Positions 25,577 to 30,782 of a stretch of DNA of 30,782 nucleotides are shown piece by piece; the first letter of the stretch is position 1, and every line of letters starts with the position of its first letter. This stretch comes from an uncultured Pseudomonadota bacterium (GTDB lineage Bacteria; Pseudomonadota; Gammaproteobacteria; Burkholderiales; Rhodocyclaceae): assembly GCA_946479855.1 (NCBI GenBank), contig CAMLHL010000032.1, forward strand, positions 1-30,782. Direction: 5' to 3'. The notes below the pieces were generated by a model. The model ran no database searches, was not told the DNA's origin, and was given only the letters and a program-made list of their open reading frames with translations. A program made the position numbers and the translations under genes.

Positions 25577-26386
25577 TCACATTGTAATGGAACGGGTCGC
25601 CAGAACGACCCAATCCCATTTGCCGAGCTTTGGCCGGCGGGTAAATACGTCGCCGCGAACTTGCCGGATACGCTCCAGAATGCGCAGGCCTCCTTGCAGG
25701 GTGAGCCGGATTTCCCAACCGAGCCGGCCGGGCAGGGCATGGACCAGCGGGGCGCCGCGCTGCATCAGGGCCGTTGCCCGATCGATTTCGAAGTCCATCA
25801 ATGCCGCCCAGTTGGCTGACCAGCGGCTTTGTGCGATGTCGTCTTCGCTGACGCGGAAATGTGGAAAATCCGTCTGCGGGATGTAAACGCGGTCTTTTTG
25901 CCAGTCGATCGCCACGTCCTGCCAGAAGTTGATCAACTGCAGGGCGGTGCAGATGCAATCTGACTGTTCGAGGTGTGCCGGTTCGGTGCGACCGAACAGA
26001 TGCAGGACCAGTCGTCCGACCGGATTGGCCGAGCGTCGGCAGTAATCGAGCAATTCCGGATAGTCGGCATAGCGTTTCTTGACGACGTCCTGCGCAAAAG
26101 CATCGAGCAGGTCGCGGAAAAGCTGGAGGGGCAGGGTGTGGGATGAAATCACCTTGGCCAGTGCGACGAATAGCGGCGTCTGCGGCGTCGTCCCGTTAGC
26201 GATGCGATCCAGTTCGGACCGATAGGCGGCCAGTCCGGCCAGCCGTTCCTCGGCCGTTGCATCGCCCTCGTCGGCAATGTCATCGGCACTACGCGCAAAG
26301 CGGTAGATCACCTCGATTGGCTGGCGCAGGCGGGCCGGCACCAGCAGCGAGGCAACGGGGAAATTTTCATAATGATCGACAGGCAT
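25577..26386 (-). CDS. hpnC: Hydroxysqualene synthase HpnC
   Basis: A 269-residue squalene/phytoene-synthase-fold enzyme that converts presqualene diphosphate to hydroxysqualene. It begins MPVDHYENFPVASLLVP, typical of HpnC, with first Asp motif RSADDIADE (about 32-40) and second motif INFWQDVAIDWQKDRVYIP. The ATG at 26386 is chosen because the extra 27 residues of the longer frame run into the tRNA-Leu region. It is the first gene of the squalene operon. Its promoter must lie in or near the 53-base gap shared with tRNA-Leu. A squalene-hopene cyclase is not in this window. Confidence 0.93.
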   Translation of the reverse strand: MPVDHYENFPVASLLVPARLRQPIEVIYRFARSADDIADEGDATAEERLAGLAAYRSELDRIANGTTPQTPLFVALAKVISSHTLPLQLFRDLLDAFAQDVVKKRYADYPELLDYCRRSANPVGRLVLHLFGRTEPAHLEQSDCICTALQLINFWQDVAIDWQKDRVYIPQTDFPHFRVSEDDIAQSRWSANWAALMDFEIDRATALMQRGAPLVHALPGRLGWEIRLTLQGGLRILERIRQVRGDVFTRRPKLGKWDWVVLATRSITM

Positions 26387-26411
26387 GGGAATCTGCTCTG
26401 GAGAAGGTTGC

Positions 26412-27509
26412 TTAGTCAGTGCTAGAATTCGCCCCGCCTGCCCAGGTGGCGAAATTGGTAGACGCACCAGATTTAGGTTCTGGCGCCGAAAGGTGTGGGG
26501 GTTCGAGTCCCTTCCTGGGCACCATTTTCAGTACTTCGCTGAAAAACTGTTCGGCCGGCAGCCGGAAGCCGGCTGCATTCGGATGGCCGCCGCCGCCATA
26601 GCGCGTGGCGATGACCGAAACATCAAGCGTATTCCCTTTTGAGCGTAGCGACGCCTTGACCTCTCCGTCGCCGGAAAATTGCCAGATTAATCCATAACTG
26701 CCGCTTTGCTCGGCCAGCGAATTGCCCAGTTCCGAGGCGAACAGGGCGTTGGCGTTGATGGCGATGCCGGGAATGGCCAGCCAGGCCAGTTCGCCGTCGG
26801 TGACGACCGCCTGACCGTGGCGCAAGGCTTGCAGGGGATCGACCGGTTCGCCGCGAGCCTGAGCAGGCGTGCGCAGATGGCTTCCGGCCAGACGCTCGAC
26901 TTCGCGCTCAAAATACTGCTCGATCGCCGTGCCTTGAACGATGGTTTCAATATAGCGTGGTGCGGTTTCGTCCGGTGTCTCGGTCACCAGCCGGTGCCAG
27001 GTGGCCAGGTCGAAGGGCATTAATCGCAAGGCGCGGCAGAAGGCGCGTGTGCCAGGCAGGGCAAAGCGCCACATGTCCTGGTCCTCGATATGGCGGAGGG
27101 CCAGCGGTGGCGACATCTCGGGGTGAAAGTATTCCCAGGCGAGGCGGGCGCCGGATTTATCCAGGTCGAAAAAAAGGCGCAAGGGCAGGGTGGGATGCCG
27201 GTAAGAGTATGCGCCACCTGTGCTGGCCTGCAGTCGACTGCCCCAGGCTTTCAGGGCAGAGGCGTGATGATCGATCTGGGTCACCGAGGCGGCGATGGTT
27301 GCCAGTTTCTCCAGCACGTCGGGCGGAAACGAGAAATCCAGGATGTAGACGGTGTGGCTGGCTACATCCTCCAGTGTCCAGGGCTCGCCGTGATGCATAG
27401 GGCGATAGTTTGCAGCGTCGCCAAAGTGGTACCAGGCGGCGTAGGCCGAACCAAAACCGTCCAGGCAATCGGCATGGTACAAAACAGTAACTGCTCTCGT
27501 GGCGCGCAT
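26412..27509 (-). CDS. DHH family phosphoesterase with antisense-tRNA-encoded tail
   Basis: A 365-residue DHH/DHHA1 protein, a metal-dependent hydrolase family acting on phosphodiesters or short oligonucleotides. Motifs are VLYHADCLDGFGSAYAAW, ILDFSFP, the DHH signature in TQIDHHASA, RHIEDQDMWRF, and the DHHA1 end motif GGGGHPNAAGFRL. The family normally ends soon after this. Here the frame stays open for 37 more residues (from MVPRKGLEPPHL), which are entirely the reverse complement of tRNA-Leu and its 5' flank, stopping at 26412. Whether this tail is made and stable is unknown. The ATG at 27509 lies 1 base after the slyX stop. Confidence 0.88.
   Translation of the reverse strand: MRATRAVTVLYHADCLDGFGSAYAAWYHFGDAANYRPMHHGEPWTLEDVASHTVYILDFSFPPDVLEKLATIAASVTQIDHHASALKAWGSRLQASTGGAYSYRHPTLPLRLFFDLDKSGARLAWEYFHPEMSPPLALRHIEDQDMWRFALPGTRAFCRALRLMPFDLATWHRLVTETPDETAPRYIETIVQGTAIEQYFEREVERLAGSHLRTPAQARGEPVDPLQALRHGQAVVTDGELAWLAIPGIAINANALFASELGNSLAEQSGSYGLIWQFSGDGEVKASLRSKGNTLDVSVIATRYGGGGHPNAAGFRLPAEQFFSEVLKMVPRKGLEPPHLSAPEPKSGASTNFATWAGGANSSTD
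26420..26428 (+). promoter_or_regulatory. Candidate extended -10 promoter of tRNA-Leu
   Basis: TGCTAGAAT fits an extended -10, placed 11 bases before the mature tRNA. No convincing -35 is visible. Confidence 0.45.
26440..26524 (+). tRNA. tRNA-Leu (anticodon UAG)
   Basis: An 85-base class II tRNA. The acceptor stem GCCCAGG pairs with CCTGGGC (26514-26520), discriminator A is at 26521 and CCA is encoded (26522-26524). The anticodon stem CCAGA/TCTGG holds loop TTTAGGT with anticodon TAG at 26474-26476, reading CUA and other CUN leucine codons. The long variable arm and the GGTTCGAGTCC T-arm are clear. The opposite strand carries the 3' end of the DHH gene across its whole length. Confidence 0.98.
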
Positions 27510-27510
27510 C

Positions 27511-27711
27511 TCAGTAGTGGGGCGGGAGTTCGTCGCGCAGGCTGAGTTGTTCAGCCTGTGGCGCGTTTCTCAACTGTTCGCGCAGGGCGCGAATTTCCAC
27601 GACCAGTAGGTCGATCTGCTGTTGCTGGCGAAAAACGGTGCGGTTGAGTTCGTCGATCAGATCTTCAGCATAGCTGATCTTTATTTCGAGTTCGGTGATG
27701 CGGGATTCCAA
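27511..27711 (-). CDS. slyX: SlyX family coiled-coil protein
   Basis: A 66-residue SlyX-type protein: a heptad-rich helix (RITELEIKISYAEDLIDELN, then VFRQQQQIDLLVVEIRALREQL) followed by a short Pro-ending tail (LPPHY), as in the family. Function is unknown despite wide conservation. It starts with TTG at 27711. This start is fixed by AAGGA placed 6 bases upstream, and the site overlaps the stop codon of the preceding 45-residue gene. The DHH gene follows one base after its stop, so the three genes form a tight operon. Confidence 0.9.
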   Translation of the reverse strand: MESRITELEIKISYAEDLIDELNRTVFRQQQQIDLLVVEIRALREQLRNAPQAEQLSLRDELPPHY

Positions 27712-27720
27712 AATATTTCC

Positions 27721-27858
27721 TTATTTTCCGTTGCGCCAGTCGCGCAGGGTTTCCTTGGGCGGCGGCGGTGGCACGTCGTTGCGTGGCCGGATCAGTGGCA
27801 GGGCGGCACCCAATACCACAATCAGGCAAATGCCGAGGATTATCCAGCCTTCATTCAT
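27721..27858 (-). CDS. Small single-pass membrane protein, 45 residues
   Basis: ATG at 27858, TAA ending at 27721. The sequence has a short start (MNEGW), one hydrophobic helix (about 5-23, IILGICLIVVLGAALPL), then an Arg-containing and Pro-rich segment (RPRNDVPPPPPKETL) and a charged end (RDWRNGK). GGAG with 7-base spacing precedes the ATG. It ends 9 bases before slyX and shares that gene's ribosome-binding region, which argues for real translation. I do not recognise the family. Confidence 0.72.
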   Translation of the reverse strand: MNEGWIILGICLIVVLGAALPLIRPRNDVPPPPPKETLRDWRNGK

Positions 27859-27919
27859 GTATATCTCCATTGCTTGGCAGTGAAGTTTACTTCGCTTCGA
27901 AAAAAATCGCGAAAGGCTG

Positions 27920-27947
27920 TTGACATCGGCGTTCAGAGGTCTATAAT
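27920..27947 (+). promoter_or_regulatory. Strong sigma-70 promoter of tRNA-Val (and probably thrS)
   Basis: Perfect -35 TTGACA (27920-27925) and perfect -10 TATAAT (27942-27947) with a 16-base spacer. The predicted RNA start is near 27954, six bases before the mature tRNA. No other convincing promoter is seen before thrS. Confidence 0.92.
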
Positions 27948-27959
27948 GCGCGCTTCTCC

Positions 27960-28036
27960 AGGCGGTTAGCTCAGTTGGTTAGAGCGCCACGTTGACATCG
28001 TGGAGGTCGTTGGTTCGATTCCAATACCGCCTACCA
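27960..28036 (+). tRNA. tRNA-Val (anticodon GAC)
   Basis: A 77-base tRNA. The acceptor AGGCGGT pairs with ACCGCCT (28026-28032), discriminator A is at 28033 and CCA is encoded (28034-28036). D-arm GCTCAGTTGGTTAGAGC, anticodon stem CCACG/CGTGG with loop TTGACAT and anticodon GAC at 27994-27996, and T-arm GTTCGATTCC are all present. It reads GUC/GUU valine codons. Confidence 0.98.
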
Positions 28037-28059
28037 AATTCCTGACGGAGCTGAATTTG

Positions 28060-28098
28060 ATGATTTTCCGAACTAGCACTACGGTTCAGAAACGCTAA
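28060..28098 (+). CDS. Putative thrS leader peptide (MIFRTSTTVQKR)
   Basis: A 12-codon frame lying between tRNA-Val and the terminator before thrS. It has GGAG (28047-28050) nine bases upstream of the ATG. Codons 5-8 are Thr-Ser-Thr-Thr (ACT AGC ACT ACG), and the stop TAA is at 28096-28098, 22 bases before the terminator's A tract. A run of Thr codons just before the threonyl-tRNA synthetase gene is what a ribosome-mediated attenuator would need. No homologue is known to me. The Thr run could be chance, since only 12 codons are involved. Confidence 0.5.
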   Translation: MIFRTSTTVQKR

Positions 28099-28120
28099 TC
28101 GAGTCAGCCTTCGTTTGACC

Positions 28121-28153
28121 AAAAAAGTGCGGCTCATCCCCGCACTTTTTTTT
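28121..28153 (+). terminator. Strong hairpin terminator in the thrS leader
   Basis: A 12-bp stem, AAAAAAGTGCGG (28121-28132) with CCGCACTTTTTT (28140-28151), has a 7-base loop and eight T to 28153. It ends 16 bases before the thrS ATG, leaving no room for a promoter after it. Transcription of thrS must therefore pass through it. Confidence 0.9.
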
Positions 28154-28169
28154 CGCCTAGAGATTTGCC

Positions 28170-30086
28170 ATGCCCGATATCAAACTGCCCGACGGTTCGA
28201 TCCGCTCCTACGAGCAAGCAGTCACCATTGCCGAGGTTGCCGCCAGTATCGGCGCCGGGCTGGCCCGCGCAGCGCTGGCTGGTAAGGTCGATGGTCAGTT
28301 GGTCGATACCTCTTATTTGATTGAGCGGAACGCCGATCTGGCCATTATTACCGAGCGAGATGCTGAAGGGCTCGAAGTTATTCGGCACTCGACGGCACAC
28401 CTGCTGGCCTATGCCGTCAAGGAGCTGTTCCCGGAGGCGCAGGTGACGATCGGTCCGGTCATCGAAAACGGCTTCTATTATGACTTCGCCTACAAGCGTC
28501 CATTTACGCCCGAAGACTTGGTTGCCATCGAAAAACGCATGGCCGAACTGGCGAAAAAAGATATTCCGGTCAGTCGCGAAGTCTGGGCGCGTGACGATGC
28601 GGTCAAGTTCTTCCTCGATCAGGGAGAAAAGTACAAGGCTGAACTGATCGAGGCTATTCCCGCTGACCAGCAGGTGTCGCTCTACCGCGAGGGCGATTTC
28701 ATCGACCTCTGCCGTGGCCCGCACGTGCCGACCACGGCCAAGTTGAAAGTCTTCAAGCTGATGAAGGTGGCTGGCGCCTACTGGCGCGGCGATCATCGCA
28801 ACGAACAATTGCAGCGCATCTACGGCACGGCCTGGGCCAAGAAGGAAGACCTCGAAGCCTATCTGCACATGCTCGAAGAGGCCGAGAAACGCGACCATCG
28901 CCGCCTCGGTAAGCAATACGACCTGTTTCATATGCAGGAAGAAGCGCCTGGCCTCGTCTTCTGGCACCCCAAGGGCTGGGCGGTGTGGCAGGAAATCGAG
29001 CAGTACATGCGCGCCGTCTACCGCAACAATGGCTACCAGGAAGTGCGTTGCCCGCAAATTCTCGACAAGTCGCTATGGGAAAAATCCGGTCACTGGGAGC
29101 ACTACAAGGACAACATGTTTACGACGGCCTCGGAAAACCGCGACTACGCGGTCAAGCCGATGAACTGTCCGGGTCACGTCCAGGTCTTTAATTCCGACCT
29201 GCGCTCCTATCGCGAGTTGCCGCTGCGCTACGGCGAATTCGGCTCCTGCCATCGTAACGAACCGACCGGCGCGCTGCACGGCCTGATGCGCGTGCGCGGC
29301 TTCGTCCAGGATGATGGTCACATCTTCTGTACCGAAGACCAGATCGAGTCCGAAGTGACCGCCTTCAATGCGCTGGTCAAGAAGGTTTATGCCGATTTCG
29401 GCTTCAACGACGTGGCCGTCAAGCTGGCGCTGCGCCCGGATAGCCGGGTCGGTTCCGACGAGGTCTGGGACAAGGCCGAGGATGCGTTGCGTCAAGGCTT
29501 ACGCGCTTCCGGCCTGGAGTGGACGGAGTTGCCGGGCGAGGGCGCGTTCTACGGTCCGAAGATCGAATTCCACATCAAGGATGCGATCGGTCGTTCCTGG
29601 CAGTGCGGCACCATGCAAGTGGACTTCTCGATGCCCGGACGGCTCGGGGCTGAGTACGTCGCCGGCAATGACGAGCGCAAGGTGCCGGTCATGCTGCACA
29701 GGGCCATCCTTGGGTCGCTCGAGCGGTTCATCGGTATTTTGATCGAGAATTTTGCCGGAGCGTTGCCTGTGTGGCTGGCCCCGGTTCAGGCTGTGGTCCT
29801 GAATATTTCTGAAAAGCAGGCCGATTATGCGGCCGATGTTGCGCAAAAGCTGCACTCGGCAGGGTTCCGGGCCGAGGCGGATTTGCGTAACGAGAAAATT
29901 ACCTATAAAATCCGCGAACATAGCTTGAACCGGCTGCCTTATCAGCTCGTTGTGGGCGATAAGGAAAAAGCGGACGGACTGGTAGCCGTGCGCACTCGTG
30001 GTGGTCAGGATCTTGGGCAGATGTCCGTCGATGATTTGATCAGGCGACTTCAGGGAGAAGTCGCGGCGCGTAGTGGCACGGCTTAA
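28170..30086 (+). CDS. thrS: Threonyl-tRNA synthetase
   Basis: Charges tRNA-Thr in the cytoplasm. The 638 residues are full length: TGS domain (about 1-61), editing/SAD domain with [11 protein letters not shown] and DLCRGPHVP, class II catalytic core (about 245-535) and anticodon-binding domain (about 540-638, [24 protein letters not shown]). The zinc ligands are Cys333 (MNCPGH), His384 (DDGHIFC) and His510 (MLHRAILGS), one position from their E. coli equivalents. The start has only a weak binding site. It is preceded by a terminator and Thr-rich leader, so it may be attenuated. infC follows 26 bases later, the usual thrS-infC-rpmI order. Confidence 0.98.
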   Translation: MPDIKLPDGSIRSYEQAVTIAEVAASIGAGLARAALAGKVDGQLVDTSYLIERNADLAIITERDAEGLEVIRHSTAHLLAYAVKELFPEAQVTIGPVIENGFYYDFAYKRPFTPEDLVAIEKRMAELAKKDIPVSREVWARDDAVKFFLDQGEKYKAELIEAIPADQQVSLYREGDFIDLCRGPHVPTTAKLKVFKLMKVAGAYWRGDHRNEQLQRIYGTAWAKKEDLEAYLHMLEEAEKRDHRRLGKQYDLFHMQEEAPGLVFWHPKGWAVWQEIEQYMRAVYRNNGYQEVRCPQILDKSLWEKSGHWEHYKDNMFTTASENRDYAVKPMNCPGHVQVFNSDLRSYRELPLRYGEFGSCHRNEPTGALHGLMRVRGFVQDDGHIFCTEDQIESEVTAFNALVKKVYADFGFNDVAVKLALRPDSRVGSDEVWDKAEDALRQGLRASGLEWTELPGEGAFYGPKIEFHIKDAIGRSWQCGTMQVDFSMPGRLGAEYVAGNDERKVPVMLHRAILGSLERFIGILIENFAGALPVWLAPVQAVVLNISEKQADYAADVAQKLHSAGFRAEADLRNEKITYKIREHSLNRLPYQLVVGDKEKADGLVAVRTRGGQDLGQMSVDDLIRRLQGEVAARSGTA

Positions 30087-30112
30087 TTATTGTTGTTTTC
30101 GGGGGTCTTACC

Positions 30113-30634
30113 ATAGCTCAGAACAAGGCGCATCGCCTCAACGAAGAAATCACGGTTCCGGAGATTCGTCTCCAGGGTGCAGAAGGTGAACAGCTGGGCA
30201 TCGTCAATATCCGTGCCGCGCTGCAAATGGCTGAAGAAGCCGGCGTCGATCTCGTTGAGATCGCCCCGACCGCCAAGCCGCCTGTCTGCCGCATCATGGA
30301 CTATGGCAAGTTCAAGTACCAGGAACAGAAGCGTGCGCACGAGGCCAAGCTGAAGCAGAAACAGGTGCAGGTCAAGGAAATCAAGCTGCGCCCGGGTACC
30401 GACGAAAACGATTACCAGATCAAGCTCAGGAATATGACGCGTTTCCTGGAAGAAGGCGACAAGGTCAAGGTGACCCTGCGCTTCCGGGGCCGCGAAATGG
30501 CGCACCAGGAATTCGGCATGCGCCAGCTGGAACGGATCAAGGCGGATCTCGACGCCGTCGGCGCGGTCGAGCAGATGCCGAAAATGGAAGGCCGTCAGAT
30601 GATCATGATCATCGGACCGGCCAAGAAAAAGTAA
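30113..30634 (+). CDS. infC: Translation initiation factor IF-3, apparent AUA start
   Basis: Binds the 30S subunit and rejects non-canonical start codons and wrong initiator tRNAs. From ATA 30113 it has 173 residues, normal for IF3: N-terminal domain [12 protein letters not shown] to [26 protein letters not shown], linker helix, and C-terminal domain [39 protein letters not shown]. The first ATG in frame (30227) would remove 38 conserved residues. No ATG, GTG or TTG exists between it and the upstream in-frame TAG at 30071. GGGGGT (30101-30106) precedes ATA at good spacing. E. coli infC uses AUU for autoregulation by IF3, and AUA would serve alike. ATT at 30086 or 30089 is less likely. Confidence 0.93.
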   Translation: MAQNKAHRLNEEITVPEIRLQGAEGEQLGIVNIRAALQMAEEAGVDLVEIAPTAKPPVCRIMDYGKFKYQEQKRAHEAKLKQKQVQVKEIKLRPGTDENDYQIKLRNMTRFLEEGDKVKVTLRFRGREMAHQEFGMRQLERIKADLDAVGAVEQMPKMEGRQMIMIIGPAKKK

Positions 30635-30729
30635 GAAAACGTAGTAAAGCAGCACCCATAAGTGCTTTCGGGTAGTAAAAGCGTTCCCGCCGGGAACCAC
30701 CTGACGGCATGTCATTAAGGAGCATATAA
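30635..30729 (+). promoter_or_regulatory. Structured infC-rpmI intergenic leader
   Basis: Two hairpins: AGCAC (30651-30655) with GTGCT (30662-30666), and GTTCCC (30683-30688) with GGGAAC (30692-30697). The near-repeat GTAGTAAAGC / GTAGTAAAAGC begins at 30641 and 30672. Neither hairpin is followed by a T run. The position matches where L20 autoregulates rpmI-rplT in other bacteria, so a similar role is possible. Confidence 0.4.
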
Positions 30730-30782
30730 ATGCCCAAGATGAAGACCAAGAGCAGCGCCAAAAAGCGCTTTTCGGTCCGCGC
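30730..30782 (+). CDS. rpmI: 50S ribosomal protein L35, 3' truncated by window edge
   Basis: The visible residues MPKMKTKSSAKKRFSVR are the conserved start of ribosomal protein L35. AAGGAG (30717-30722) lies 7 bases before the ATG. Only 17 complete codons are in the window; rplT is expected next. Confidence 0.95.
   Translation, partial: MPKMKTKSSAKKRFSVR

Noticed and set aside
28099..28120. Hairpin GTCA...TGAC as a thrS antiterminator
   Set aside because: Only four base pairs, and it does not compete with the terminator stem.
30227..30634. IF3 starting at the first ATG (135 residues)
   Set aside because: It would lose 38 residues of conserved N-terminal domain that are clearly encoded upstream in the same frame.
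1..30782. CRISPR arrays, IS elements, prophage or toxin-antitoxin genes
   Set aside because: No regularly spaced repeats, transposase, integrase or toxin-like motifs were seen in the frames examined.

Overview
The window looks like a chromosomal segment of a GC-rich betaproteobacterium, most likely of the Rhodocyclales (Dechloromonas/Azonexus-like). This rests on protein flavour, a DUF3460 protein, the hpnCDE squalene genes and the tRNA-Val/thrS/infC/rpmI order. No database search was possible, so the taxon is inferred. It is mostly ordinary core and accessory metabolism. No phage, IS element, CRISPR array or rRNA was seen, and no stretch over 300 bases lacks a gene.

Layout. 1-4219 (+): the 3' part of putA followed after 13 bases by a glutamate dehydrogenase gene, together a proline to glutamate to 2-oxoglutarate route. 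4281-5189 (+): a DUF3460 protein and an exported SRPBCC protein, each followed by a clear hairpin terminator. 5280-9940 (-): a tightly packed cluster read from high to low coordinates: secreted protein, membrane-anchored Sel1-repeat protein, ExbB/MotA-like protein, DUF2149 (ExbD-like) protein, sensor kinase, LuxR-type regulator. 10074-13274 (-): a PatZ-like acyl-CoA ligase/acetyltransferase and an OsmC protein. 13273-16126: a methyltransferase, mnmH, tesA and an ABC ATPase, with two head-to-head pairs whose start codons overlap on the same CATG. 16172-20366: an MFS exporter divergent from an outer-membrane factor and a periplasmic adaptor; the expected inner-membrane RND pump is missing and only a possible start remnant remains. 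20402-23413: a succinyl-CoA:acetate-type CoA-transferase with a structured leader, a small lipoprotein and a GcvA-like regulator. 23469-26386 (-): hpnC-hpnD-hpnE, making squalene from farnesyl diphosphate. 26412-27858 (-): a 45-residue membrane protein, slyX and a DHH phosphoesterase whose reading frame runs antisense through the whole tRNA-Leu(UAG) gene. 27920-30782 (+): a consensus promoter, tRNA-Val(GAC), a threonine-rich leader peptide plus terminator, thrS, infC with an apparent AUA start, and the beginning of rpmI.

The most novel-looking items are: (1) a candidate ribosome-mediated attenuator of thrS, in which a 12-residue leader peptide holds Thr-Ser-Thr-Thr and precedes a strong terminator ending 16 bases before the thrS start; (2) the DHH gene whose last 37 codons are antisense tRNA-Leu and its flank; (3) the ExbB/DUF2149/Sel1/two-component cluster, which has no TonB or receptor beside it; and (4) the tripartite efflux operon that has lost its pump.
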